A stretch of DNA of 14,614 nucleotides from J051 sp040752255 (lineage in GTDB: Bacteria; Armatimonadota; Fimbriimonadia; Fimbriimonadales; ATM1). This document shows positions 7,623 through 12,934 of this stretch, in pieces. Under the pieces are notes generated by a model. It did no database searches, was not told the DNA's origin, and saw only the letters and a program-made list of their open reading frames with translations. The DNA lies in the NCBI GenBank assembly GCA_040752255.1, contig JBFMFD010000060.1, positions 1 through 14,614 of the forward strand. Reading direction: 5' to 3'. The position numbers were made by a program, and so were the translations under genes. How positions within the stretch are numbered: position 1 is the first letter of the stretch; each line of letters begins with the position of its first letter.

Positions 7623-8027
7623 CTACGCCCGCAGGTCCAACAGCGCCCGAATCTCGTCGGGAATGCTCAGCGCTCGCCGAGACTCGCCCATCAACACGTG
7701 CCAAGTGTAGCCCTCGGTCGTCTCGGCGCCGCTCGTGGTGTTTAGCACCCTGTATTCGAACTTGAGGGACGCCCGGCGAACCTCTGCCAGGCGGACGCGG
7801 ACGAGAATCTCGTCGTCATACCGAACCTCGCCCCGATAGCGCACCCAGGCTTCGACAACGGGTAAGAAGTATCCGCGCTCCTCGAGGCTCTTGTACGTAA
7901 AGCCCCTCGAGCGACACCAATCGCCGCGTGCCACCTCAAACCAGTAGAGGTAGTTGGCATAATAGGCGTGGCCCATCTGGTCCGTCTCGCCATAGCGGAC
8001 CCGAATGGGGACATCGAGCCAATCCAT
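7623..8027 (-). CDS. Acyl-CoA thioesterase, YbgC/FadM-type hot-dog fold
   Basis: A 134-residue single hot-dog domain that probably hydrolyses acyl-CoA thioesters. The family signature follows the N-terminus: RVRYGETDQMGHAYYANYLY, with the catalytic Asp (ETD), the MGH turn and the Asn-Tyr pair, then WFEVARGDW. Length is normal for the family. The frame is open back to 8171, but the ATG at 8027 gives the usual short N-terminus (MDWLDVPI) before the motif. No Shine-Dalgarno sequence is present; TACCTT ends seven bases before the ATG. The start codon overlaps the candidate start of the divergent GNAT gene within CATG (8025-8028). Confidence 0.88.
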   Translation of the reverse strand: MDWLDVPIRVRYGETDQMGHAYYANYLYWFEVARGDWCRSRGFTYKSLEERGYFLPVVEAWVRYRGEVRYDDEILVRVRLAEVRRASLKFEYRVLNTTSGAETTEGYTWHVLMGESRRALSIPDEIRALLDLRA

Positions 8028-8517
8028 GTCGAGGAAGGTACCAGGATTCCGATACTCGATTCGCAGGGCGGCGGACATGCCCGACCTCGTCGCCTTGCGG
8101 GCGCTCCTGCCGGAATACATCGCCACGCTGCCGGAAGGCGTGTGCCAAGAGGAGCCGGTCGAGCGATCCATCGAGGTGTATCTGAAGGAGCCGAACGGCG
8201 CGTGGGTCGCCTACCACGAGGGCGCGGGAATCGGATGCGTCGGGCTGCGGTTCCTCGACCTCGAAACCGCGCGCCTTGAGCGGCTGTACGTGCAGGACAG
8301 GTACCGCCGGTTCGGCATCGCACGCTCGCTTTGCCGTGCGGTGCTGCGGCATGCCGTGCGCCGGGACGTGCGGCGCGTCGTTCTGGACACCTTGCCGCAA
8401 ATGGCCGCGGCGCGAGAACTGTATCGGGCGCTCGGCTTCGTGGAGACGACCGCTCCGGACTGGGAGGGCTGCGCCGAGGACGACCGAGTCTATATGGAGT
8501 TGTTCCTTGGCAGATGA
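8026..8517 (+). CDS. GNAT-family N-acetyltransferase
   Basis: A predicted 163-residue acetyl-CoA-dependent acetyltransferase, substrate unknown. GNAT features in order: the N-terminal strand/helix YSIRRAADMPDLVALRALLP, then LERLYVQDRYRRFGIARSL, which contains the acetyl-CoA pyrophosphate-binding R-x-x-G-x-A loop. A helix follows, then AARELYRALGF, the usual Tyr-x-x-x-Gly-Phe end. The start is uncertain. ATG 8026 keeps the conserved first strand, while ATG 8077 would delete it. ATG 8005 is also in frame but lies within the thioesterase. None has a good Shine-Dalgarno sequence. Confidence 0.82.
   Translation: MSRKVPGFRYSIRRAADMPDLVALRALLPEYIATLPEGVCQEEPVERSIEVYLKEPNGAWVAYHEGAGIGCVGLRFLDLETARLERLYVQDRYRRFGIARSLCRAVLRHAVRRDVRRVVLDTLPQMAAARELYRALGFVETTAPDWEGCAEDDRVYMELFLGR
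8035..8040 (-). promoter_or_regulatory. Candidate -10 box of the thioesterase gene
   Basis: TACCTT on the minus strand ends seven bases before the thioesterase ATG at 8027. It is a loose TAnnnT match, but the geometry equals that at five other genes in this window. If the GNAT protein starts at 8026, the box lies inside that gene. Confidence 0.3.
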
Positions 8518-8529
8518 GGCCACAACCGG

Positions 8530-8563
8530 TACAATCTGCTGACGGAGCCTTACGCGTTACAAT
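8530..8563 (+). promoter_or_regulatory. Two TACAAT boxes upstream of the HAF-repeat gene
   Basis: TACAAT occurs at 8530-8535 and again at 8558-8563, each one mismatch from TATAAT. The second lies 12 bases before the ATG at 8576 and would give a leader of about five bases. The 28-base spacing suggests two alternative promoters. No strong -35 was recognised. Confidence 0.45.
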
Positions 8564-8575
8564 GTGTACGGACGA

Positions 8576-9598
8576 ATGAGAACCCTGCCCCGCCTACTTG
8601 CGTCTATTGGTGCCGCGGTTGCGCTTTGCGGCGAGATCTCTGCTGGCTGGGAAGTAGTGTACTTGCACCCGTTTGAAGGCGGCGGGGCGCACAGCGTTGC
8701 CTACGATGTTCGACATGGTCAGCAAGTTGGGTCCGTTGCCAGTACAGGGTACGGAGCAGCCGCGGCAATGTGGAGCGGGTCGGCCCAGTCCTGGCGGACG
8801 CTCGCTCCTCCGGGCGCAAGCATCTCTGTCGCCTACGCGACGGATGGACTTCTTCAGGGCGGGTACGCCACTTTTCAGATGACCGGTAGGGCGCCGGCAC
8901 TGTGGCATGGGGCGCCCGCGACTTGGCAGAACTTGCACTCCACGATGGTGAAGCAGTCGGGCGTCATCTATGCCATGACGGACCGGTACCGGGTCGGTTA
9001 CTTCATACCCAGAATCAGCCCAGAGGCTTGCATGTGGGACGCGGCAGGCGCCTTGCGGAGCCTTCACTCCAGAAGCTTCTCCTCGTCCACCGCCTTTGGT
9101 GTGGACGAACATCACCAAGTTGGCGTCGCGCACATAGCGTATGGACCTACTCATGCCGTAATGTGGACTGGCAGCGCAGAGTCGTGGGTGGACCTGCATC
9201 CCTTTGGGTACGGCACCTCCGAGGCTCGCGCCGTCGATGGCGGTCAGCAGGTCGGTTATGTCGTGCCCAAGGGACTGCCCCGCGCCAGCCTCTGGACTGG
9301 CACCGCTGAGTCCTGGGTGGATCTGACCCCCGAAGGCTTTACCTCTTCCGCCGCCAATGACGTCCATCGCGGCGTTCAGGTTGGATACAGTAACCGCAGC
9401 GACTCCCCCCGCGCGGGCCTGTGGCGAGGGACGCCTGAGAGCTGGCAGGATCTTCATCTCTTGCTGCCATCCTACTATACTTATTCAGTTGCCTACGGCG
9501 TCTGGGTGGACGACGATGGGCGCATCTTCGTGGTTGGCACTGCCCACAACGGTGCCCTCCGGCGCGGAGAAGCGATTATGTGGGTCGGCGAGGTGTGA
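8576..9598 (+). CDS. Secreted protein of seven HAF-type repeats, predicted beta-propeller
   Basis: A 340-residue protein. The N-terminus MRTLPRLLASIGAAVALCGE is a signal peptide with likely cleavage after ISA. The remainder is about seven repeats of 40-45 residues, each with A-x-x-V/A-x-x-x-x-Q-V-G-Y, then A-x-x-W-x-G-x-x-x-S-W-x-D-L. The clearest copies hold MWTGSAESWVDLHPFGYG, LWTGTAESWVDLTPEGF and LWRGTPESWQDLHLLLP. This matches the HAF-repeat extracellular proteins known from several environmental phyla, whose function is not established. The seven units suggest a seven-bladed propeller (inference). A GTG at 8564 is in frame but abuts the -10-like box, so ATG 8576 is preferred. It has no sorting motif or C-terminal membrane anchor. 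Confidence 0.8.
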   Translation: MRTLPRLLASIGAAVALCGEISAGWEVVYLHPFEGGGAHSVAYDVRHGQQVGSVASTGYGAAAAMWSGSAQSWRTLAPPGASISVAYATDGLLQGGYATFQMTGRAPALWHGAPATWQNLHSTMVKQSGVIYAMTDRYRVGYFIPRISPEACMWDAAGALRSLHSRSFSSSTAFGVDEHHQVGVAHIAYGPTHAVMWTGSAESWVDLHPFGYGTSEARAVDGGQQVGYVVPKGLPRASLWTGTAESWVDLTPEGFTSSAANDVHRGVQVGYSNRSDSPRAGLWRGTPESWQDLHLLLPSYYTYSVAYGVWVDDDGRIFVVGTAHNGALRRGEAIMWVGEV

Positions 9599-9636
9599 GG
9601 ATTCCACCCGCAGAGCGACCGCTCCCGCGACGACGA

Positions 9637-9642
9637 TAAACT
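9637..9642 (+). promoter_or_regulatory. Candidate -10 box of the alkyltransferase-like gene
   Basis: TAAACT ends eight bases before the ATG at 9651, and no Shine-Dalgarno sequence lies between them. The position suits a leaderless or near-leaderless transcript. Confidence 0.4.
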
Positions 9643-9650
9643 GCGCTCGC

Positions 9651-9974
9651 ATGGAAACCCTCGACGACCTCTGGCGCGTCGTGCGCGAGATCCCCTCTGG
9701 GCGCGTCGCGTCGTATGGCGATGTGGGCGCGCGTCTGCGTCAGCCCGCGACTGGCTACCTGGTCGGCAGGTGGATGGCGCAGGCGCCGCCGGACGTGCCG
9801 TGGTGGCGCGTCGTCGCACAGAGCGGGCAACTGGTAACGAGCAAGCGATCGCCCCACCTTGCCGCAGAGCAGGAGCGCCTGCTGCGCGAGGAAGGCGTGC
9901 CGTTCCTCGAACCGGGCGTGGTGGACATGCGCCTCGCACGGATGGGGCACGACGGCGACGGCCGGCTGTTCTGA
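9651..9974 (+). CDS. Alkyltransferase-like protein (MGMT DNA-binding domain without the catalytic Cys)
   Basis: A 107-residue protein equal to the DNA-binding domain of O6-alkylguanine-DNA alkyltransferase. GRVASYGDVGARL (17-29) is the typical start of the domain. Arg40 lies where MGMT proteins have the Arg finger that flips the base. The active-site motif PCHRV is replaced by PWWRVV (50-55), so the alkyl-accepting cysteine is Trp51. Such alkyltransferase-like proteins bind O6-alkylguanine and flag it for nucleotide excision repair instead of repairing it. The His after the Cys is also Trp here, whereas many relatives have PWHRV. The ATG at 9651 is a natural domain start; the frame is open further upstream inside the HAF gene. 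Confidence 0.88.
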   Translation: METLDDLWRVVREIPSGRVASYGDVGARLRQPATGYLVGRWMAQAPPDVPWWRVVAQSGQLVTSKRSPHLAAEQERLLREEGVPFLEPGVVDMRLARMGHDGDGRLF

Positions 9975-10000
9975 GGACTGCAGTGCCTGAACCCCCCACA

Positions 10001-10151
10001 GCAAGCTGTGGAGGGGCATCGCTCTCAAGGGAGGGCGAGCGTCCTCGCGAGCCGCTGTGGAGGCATATCGCCCTCAAGGGATGGAGAGCGTCCCCGCGAG
10101 CCGCTATGGAGGAATATATCTCATGGGAGGGCGAGCGTCCTCGCGAGCCGC
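10001..10151 (+). repeat. Three tandem REP-like units of about 48 bases
   Basis: The unit is GCTGTGGAGG-N-ATATCGCTCTCAA followed by a 27-base core. Cores lie at 10029-10055, 10078-10104 and 10125-10151, a period of 47-49. Each core contains a 20-base imperfect palindrome, in copy 1 at 10034-10053: arms GGC..GCG and CGC..GCC around TCCT, with a GA/GA internal mismatch. Copies 1 and 3 are identical across the core; copy 2 differs at several bases. The T/C variation between copies falls in the loop, so the stem is kept. This resembles REP/RAYT-type intergenic palindromes; no RAYT transposase gene is in the window. Confidence 0.75.
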
Positions 10152-10240
10152 TTCGTGGTTCGATCCGACCGCGCTGCTCCCGTCGCGGAGAACCCGACGC
10201 GGGGCAGAAGCGCCGCAGAGCCGAGGCCCGCACCCCCACG

Positions 10241-10295
10241 GCAAGCTGTGGAGGGGTATCGCTCTCAAGGGAGGGCGAGCGTCCCCGCGAGCCGC
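10241..10295 (+). repeat. Fourth, separated REP-like unit
   Basis: Bases 10241-10295 match 10001-10055 with only two differences (C/T at 10257 and T/C at 10285), exactly 240 bases downstream. The similarity extends a little upstream (CCCCCAC). This near-identity of units 1 and 4, compared with the divergent unit 2, suggests recent copying. Confidence 0.75.
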
Positions 10296-10298
10296 ATC

Positions 10299-10330
10299 CC
10301 CCCTCCGCCGCTAAGTTGCGACGGAGGGGG
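10299..10330. terminator. Strong GC hairpin after the secreted-protein gene
   Basis: CCCCCTCCG (10299-10307) pairs perfectly with CGGAGGGGG (10322-10330). Inside, a C/A mismatch is followed by CGC/GCG closing the loop TAAGTT. On the minus strand it begins ten bases after the secreted-protein stop codon, a terminator position, but no T tract follows on either strand. It may end transcription in a factor-dependent way, or be another dispersed repeat. Confidence 0.45.
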
Positions 10331-10340
10331 TGTTGGCCTA

Positions 10341-11096
10341 TCAGTAAGGGAGGTGTGCGTAGAGGGCGCGGCGGCAGTGGTCGCCGTTACGCGCCCACCA
10401 GGCGTCGTGCTTGCGCTCATAGTCGTGAAGCTCGCGCGCGGCGCGCAGCCAATCGCCTTCGATGCGCTCCGCCTCTCGCTCCCACCACGAGAGCGAGGAG
10501 CGGATGCGTCCATAGGTCATCCGCTCGATTCGCCTCTCGCGCACAGCGGGCGCGCCGAGGCTCCAATGGCGGTTGAGCGAGTAGGCGACGACGTCGGCGT
10601 AGCCGCACTCCCTCGCCTCGGGCAAGGCGCGCCTGAGGCTTCGGAGTTGCGCGTCGGCAGCGGCGCGTCGCTCGGCGTGGAAGCGCGCCTTGTCTTCGAG
10701 TCGGATGTGCTTCTCGTGCGAGCCGTCTCGCACCGAGAGGTAGATGTAGTCGGCAAGCCGCCGCGTGTCGTGCGGGCGCGAGGCGTAGGGCTGCCTTCGG
10801 ATGAGGTTTTCCCATCGGCTCTCGGCGCGATGAAGGTCACCCCGCGCGAACTCTTCGATGATGCGCTCGATCTGCTTGTGATCGTCCTTGGGCAACCAGC
10901 GCGGCATGTCGTTCCTGTTGAACGGCTCTCGTTTCCCGAACGCCCCGCTCCTGTCGAGAGGGTCGAGTCGGGCGTTGCGCGTGTCCCCCCGCTTGCCCTC
11001 GCCGCGCTCGTCGTCCGGCTGGGCGTGCGCGAAGGCTGCGCCTGCCGCTACGGCTGCTGCGAGGCTGAAGGCGATGAGGTGGGTGAGTCTCTTCAT
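10341..11096 (-). CDS. Secreted Arg-rich alpha-helical protein, unknown function
   Basis: A 251-residue protein with a clear signal peptide, MKRLTHLIAFSLAAAVAAGA, and probable cleavage near AFA-HA or AHA-QP (about 24-27). The mature part is strongly charged, rich in Arg, Glu and Asp, and mostly helical: HKQIERIIEEFARGDLHRAE, then repeated amphipathic helices with conserved-looking Trp and Tyr. I do not recognise a family. The start is ATG 11096, with AAGGAG eight bases upstream (minus-strand bases 11110-11105) and the signal peptide beginning there; the frame is open to 11129 but has no signal there. The Shine-Dalgarno sequence lies inside a predicted pseudoknot leader that is duplicated elsewhere in the window, so translation may be controlled by RNA structure. 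Confidence 0.75.
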   Translation of the reverse strand: MKRLTHLIAFSLAAAVAAGAAFAHAQPDDERGEGKRGDTRNARLDPLDRSGAFGKREPFNRNDMPRWLPKDDHKQIERIIEEFARGDLHRAESRWENLIRRQPYASRPHDTRRLADYIYLSVRDGSHEKHIRLEDKARFHAERRAAADAQLRSLRRALPEARECGYADVVAYSLNRHWSLGAPAVRERRIERMTYGRIRSSLSWWEREAERIEGDWLRAARELHDYERKHDAWWARNGDHCRRALYAHLPY

Positions 11097-11097
11097 T

Positions 11098-11170
11098 GGT
11101 CTAACTCCTTGTCTTGCTTCTTGCGGCATCCCGCCGCTCAGGAGTTAGAAGCGCGAGGCGGGGGAATGGG
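11098..11170 (-). ncRNA. Candidate structured 5' leader, copy 1 (pseudoknot sequestering the Shine-Dalgarno sequence)
   Basis: Read on the minus strand, pairings in order are: GCTTCT (11152-11147) with AGAAGC (11121-11116); AACTCCT (11146-11140) with AGGAGTT (11109-11103); and a hairpin GCGGC/GCCGC (11137-11123) with loop GGGAT. The first two cross, forming an H-type pseudoknot. The second pairing hides the Shine-Dalgarno sequence of the ATG at 11096. A competing helix, CCCGCC (11162-11157) with GGCGGG (11135-11130), would disrupt the hairpin. A second copy at 11978-12049 keeps most of the pairing despite substitutions. Similarity continues weakly to about 11188. I know no Rfam family that matches. 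Confidence 0.55.
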
Positions 11171-11394
11171 TTCGGTGGGCGGCCGATCGCGCGCCTCCCG
11201 TGGCGCCCTTGCGCACCTAGGGTTTGCTCAGTTCCGCTGCCGGGTGGTCGCCTTCGAGCTTGGTTCTGATGGGGATCGCACCCAGACGTCAAGGAAGCCA
11301 CTCGCAGCACGATCAACAAGGTCACAGATACGCTGGGACGGGACGAGAAGGCTCGCAGCACCGGTGTGTTCCGCAGAGGCCCATAATACGGACC
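11171..11394. other. Intergenic region upstream of the lipoprotein gene
   Basis: Between the structured leader and the lipoprotein start I see only the -10-like box at 11382 and a weak extension of the leader similarity (11178-11189). A short open stretch in another plus frame, with no start codon, ends at the TAA at 11384; it is not called. Confidence 0.4.
11382..11387 (+). promoter_or_regulatory. Candidate -10 box of the lipoprotein gene
   Basis: CATAAT ends seven bases before the ATG at 11395, with no Shine-Dalgarno sequence between them. It is the same hexamer and nearly the same spacing as at acnA, and the same hexamer as before tRNA-Val. No -35 box was recognised. Confidence 0.5.
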
Positions 11395-11805
11395 ATGAAC
11401 ATAAACCGATTCTTGGGCACTTGCGCTATAACTCTCTTCGTCGCGGGGTTCGGAGGCTGCACGGCGTCCAGTTCCAAGATTGAGCAGTTGGAGGCTCAAG
11501 TCAGCGACCTCGAGAGCAGGATCGGCAGCCTGGAGTCGGAAGTTTCGTCGATTGATGCCAAACTCTCCGACCTGGAATCGAAGCTGGAGAAGGCGCGGGT
11601 CGAGGCGTCCGATGCAAGAGTTGCGGTGGACGACCTGTCCACTGAGGTCGGGATGTTGCAGCAATACGTGCTCAACTTCCGCGACGGGTCTTCCGACTGG
11701 AGTGACGTGGTCCCAAATGTCGAATTCGCGACTAGCAGGGTGGTTTCCGCGCTGGATGATGTGGACTCGGCTTTACGCGACCTGGAGTCCGCTTTCGGCC
11801 CGTAG
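11395..11805 (+). CDS. Small coiled-coil lipoprotein
   Basis: A 136-residue protein with signal peptide MNINRFLGTCAITLFVAGFG, ending in GGC with Cys22 as the probable lipidated residue. The -3 residue is Phe rather than Leu, so the lipobox is imperfect. Residues about 28-92 form heptads rich in Leu, Ile, Glu and Lys (KIEQLEAQVSDLESRIGSL and onward), a long coiled coil. A short C-terminal segment has further helices. It resembles Lpp-like or periplasmic spacer lipoproteins in architecture, not in detectable sequence. The ATG at 11395 is set by the signal peptide. Function is unknown; a structural cell-envelope role is inference. Confidence 0.72.
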   Translation: MNINRFLGTCAITLFVAGFGGCTASSSKIEQLEAQVSDLESRIGSLESEVSSIDAKLSDLESKLEKARVEASDARVAVDDLSTEVGMLQQYVLNFRDGSSDWSDVVPNVEFATSRVVSALDDVDSALRDLESAFGP

Positions 11806-11917
11806 GCTGCGGACACTGACATCAGGAGAACGGGATCATCTCTCTCTGCCGATCTGCACGATTCGCTGAGCGTTTTTGCCGCACCAAGGCCTCGACGACC
11901 GCATCGTTCGCGCTCGC

Positions 11918-11977
11918 TTAGCGCGTGTCAACGCGCCCGCGCGAGTCGCTGTCATAGTTCCACAGGTCAATCCACAT
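11918..11977 (-). CDS. Possible 19-residue ORF behind leader copy 2
   Basis: The peptide is MWIDLWNYDSDSRGRVDTR. It starts seven bases after the AAGGAG of leader copy 2, the same arrangement as for the secreted-protein gene at copy 1. It shares no sequence with that protein. It may be a true small peptide, a leader peptide, or the surviving start of a lost gene. There is little evidence beyond the strong translation signal. Confidence 0.3.
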   Translation of the reverse strand: MWIDLWNYDSDSRGRVDTR

Positions 11978-12049
11978 GGCCTAGCTCCTTGTCCCGCTTC
12001 TTGCGGTATCCCGCCACTCAGGAGTTGGAAGCGCGAGCGGGGGAATGGG
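11978..12049 (-). ncRNA. Candidate structured 5' leader, copy 2
   Basis: About 89% identical to 11098-11170, with seven transitions and one deleted base. Pairing is largely kept. CGCTTC (12033-12028) pairs with GAAGCG (12000-11995), shifted by one pair from copy 1: one pair lost, one gained. CTCCT pairs with AGGAG of the Shine-Dalgarno sequence. In the hairpin a C-G pair becomes a T-G wobble. It ends seven bases before an ATG that opens a 19-codon ORF. Confidence 0.5.
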
Positions 12050-12124
12050 CGGGCGGCCCGATGGGAGACTGGGTCGGCGCTTTCGGCTGACTTGGAGGTA
12101 CCTGTCAGGAAGGTAACCACGCGG

Positions 12125-12934
12125 CTAAGGATCCGGATTAGCTCCTTCCAGGAATGCTCGAAGCAACAGCAGGAACCCATCTGACTGGACAGCGCAAAGT
12201 TCCGTCGGTATGCGGCCCGCAGCCCCAAACTCCATGGATTGCACCCCAATGAGGACCGGAACACGCCCCCCCAACACGACCACTGGTCCACCACTCATGC
12301 CGTCTACCGAATCGCCATGAAGGTTCTGCCAATTGACGGGTATTAAAGTGATGTGCCCCTTAACCTCCTTCTGTGGAGACACTTCGAGGGCCTTGAACCA
12401 CCGCGATCCAGCCTCATAGTCAGCAGCTGCTTCCGGGACGCCAAACAGGTATGTGCAGAACTGCTCCGGCTCCCCGAGCGATCCCACTTCTTCCTCGGCG
12501 TACCGCCGGATCTCATCCCACTCGAAAGCTACCAAGCCATCGTTGTGAAGATGGCGGGCGGCCTCTGACGGAATCAAGACGAAGCCAATGTCTACGTGGT
12601 CCAGGTTGCCCCCAAAGAAAGATTCGATATCTTCTGCGCCAGCGCAGAGTTGTGCGAACGTGCGGCGGTAGACGGTAGAGAATTCGAAACGCACGCGCCG
12701 TGGGGATCCGGGCCGAATCCACCAGCACTCGACCGTAAGGCCCTCGTTGACCGCAACATTCAGTACTTGGAGTACATGTGCCGCCGTGATCCAAACGTAG
12801 CGATCTGCGAGGTGGACGACAAAGCCGGAGAAGCTGCGGTACTGTGGGGGCCCAATCACCTGGACGCCCAGAACTAGGAAGGCGTCCGTCACCCTGCCCT
12901 GCTGGGCCTTGATGCGGTCGAGTAAGTCAGCCAT
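12125..12934 (-). CDS. Trypsin-fold serine protease without a signal peptide
   Basis: A 269-residue protein of the chymotrypsin-like serine-protease fold. The catalytic triad can be read: His53 in ITAAHVL, Asp115 in HVDIGFVL and Ser214 in DGMSGGPVV. The N-terminal barrel strand SFSGFVVHLADRYVWITAAH is typical. There is no signal peptide or membrane helix and no PDZ domain, so it appears to be a cytosolic or non-classically exported stand-alone protease. The ATG at 12934 is used; a GTG at 12892 would remove 14 residues. If the upstream PD40 gene ends at 12980, as its out-of-frame C-terminus suggests, the ATG start leaves a normal 45-base gap. Substrate unknown. Confidence 0.82.
   Translation of the reverse strand: MADLLDRIKAQQGRVTDAFLVLGVQVIGPPQYRSFSGFVVHLADRYVWITAAHVLQVLNVAVNEGLTVECWWIRPGSPRRVRFEFSTVYRRTFAQLCAGAEDIESFFGGNLDHVDIGFVLIPSEAARHLHNDGLVAFEWDEIRRYAEEEVGSLGEPEQFCTYLFGVPEAAADYEAGSRWFKALEVSPQKEVKGHITLIPVNWQNLHGDSVDGMSGGPVVVLGGRVPVLIGVQSMEFGAAGRIPTELCAVQSDGFLLLLRAFLEGANPDP

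Larger units (their letters stand above)
9975..10340. other. Noncoding spacer between convergent genes, filled with repeats
   Basis: This 366-base stretch separates the stop of the alkyltransferase-like gene from the stop of the secreted-protein gene on the other strand. It holds a cluster of REP-like units (10001-10151), about 90 bases of non-repeated GC-rich sequence, a fourth unit (10241-10295) and a strong hairpin (10299-10330). Open frames across it arise from the repeat and are not genes. Confidence 0.7.
11806..12124. other. Intergenic region with leader copy 2 and a 19-codon ORF
   Basis: These 319 bases between the lipoprotein and protease stops hold the second structured-leader copy (11978-12049, minus) and the short ORF behind it (11918-11977). 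A small GC hairpin, GCGCGT/ACGCGC (11921-11936), overlaps the ORF end. I see no other gene; longer open frames here merely read through the RNA-like element. Confidence 0.5.

Noticed and set aside
10001..10295. The repeat cluster as a possible CRISPR array.
   Set aside because: Units are in direct tandem with no variable spacers of constant length, and no cas genes are present.
11098..11170. Resemblance to an integron attC site: TCTAAC and GTTAGA form ends of an imperfect inverted repeat on the plus strand.
   Set aside because: The stem is continuous with no extrahelical bases or separate L boxes. Copy 2 loses the AAC of the R box, both copies sit at start codons rather than after stops, and no integrase is seen.
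11270..11386. An open stretch in a plus frame reading DVKEATRSTINKVTDTLGRD and onward, ending at a TAA.
   Set aside because: It has no start codon and is closed by an upstream TGA. It may be a gene remnant, but the evidence is too thin.
10008..11483. A 491-codon plus-strand open frame across the repeat region and opposite the secreted-protein gene.
   Set aside because: It translates the REP-like units, the hairpin and the antisense of a gene with a good signal peptide and Shine-Dalgarno sequence.
11864..11877. A CGC/GCG mini-hairpin followed by five T residues after the lipoprotein gene.
   Set aside because: The stem is only three pairs, too weak to call a terminator.
12889..12892. A GTGA overlap suggesting that the protease starts at GTG 12892, coupled to the PD40 stop.
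   Set aside because: The PD40 stop there exists only in the probably frameshifted frame; the ATG at 12934 fits better once the frame is corrected.
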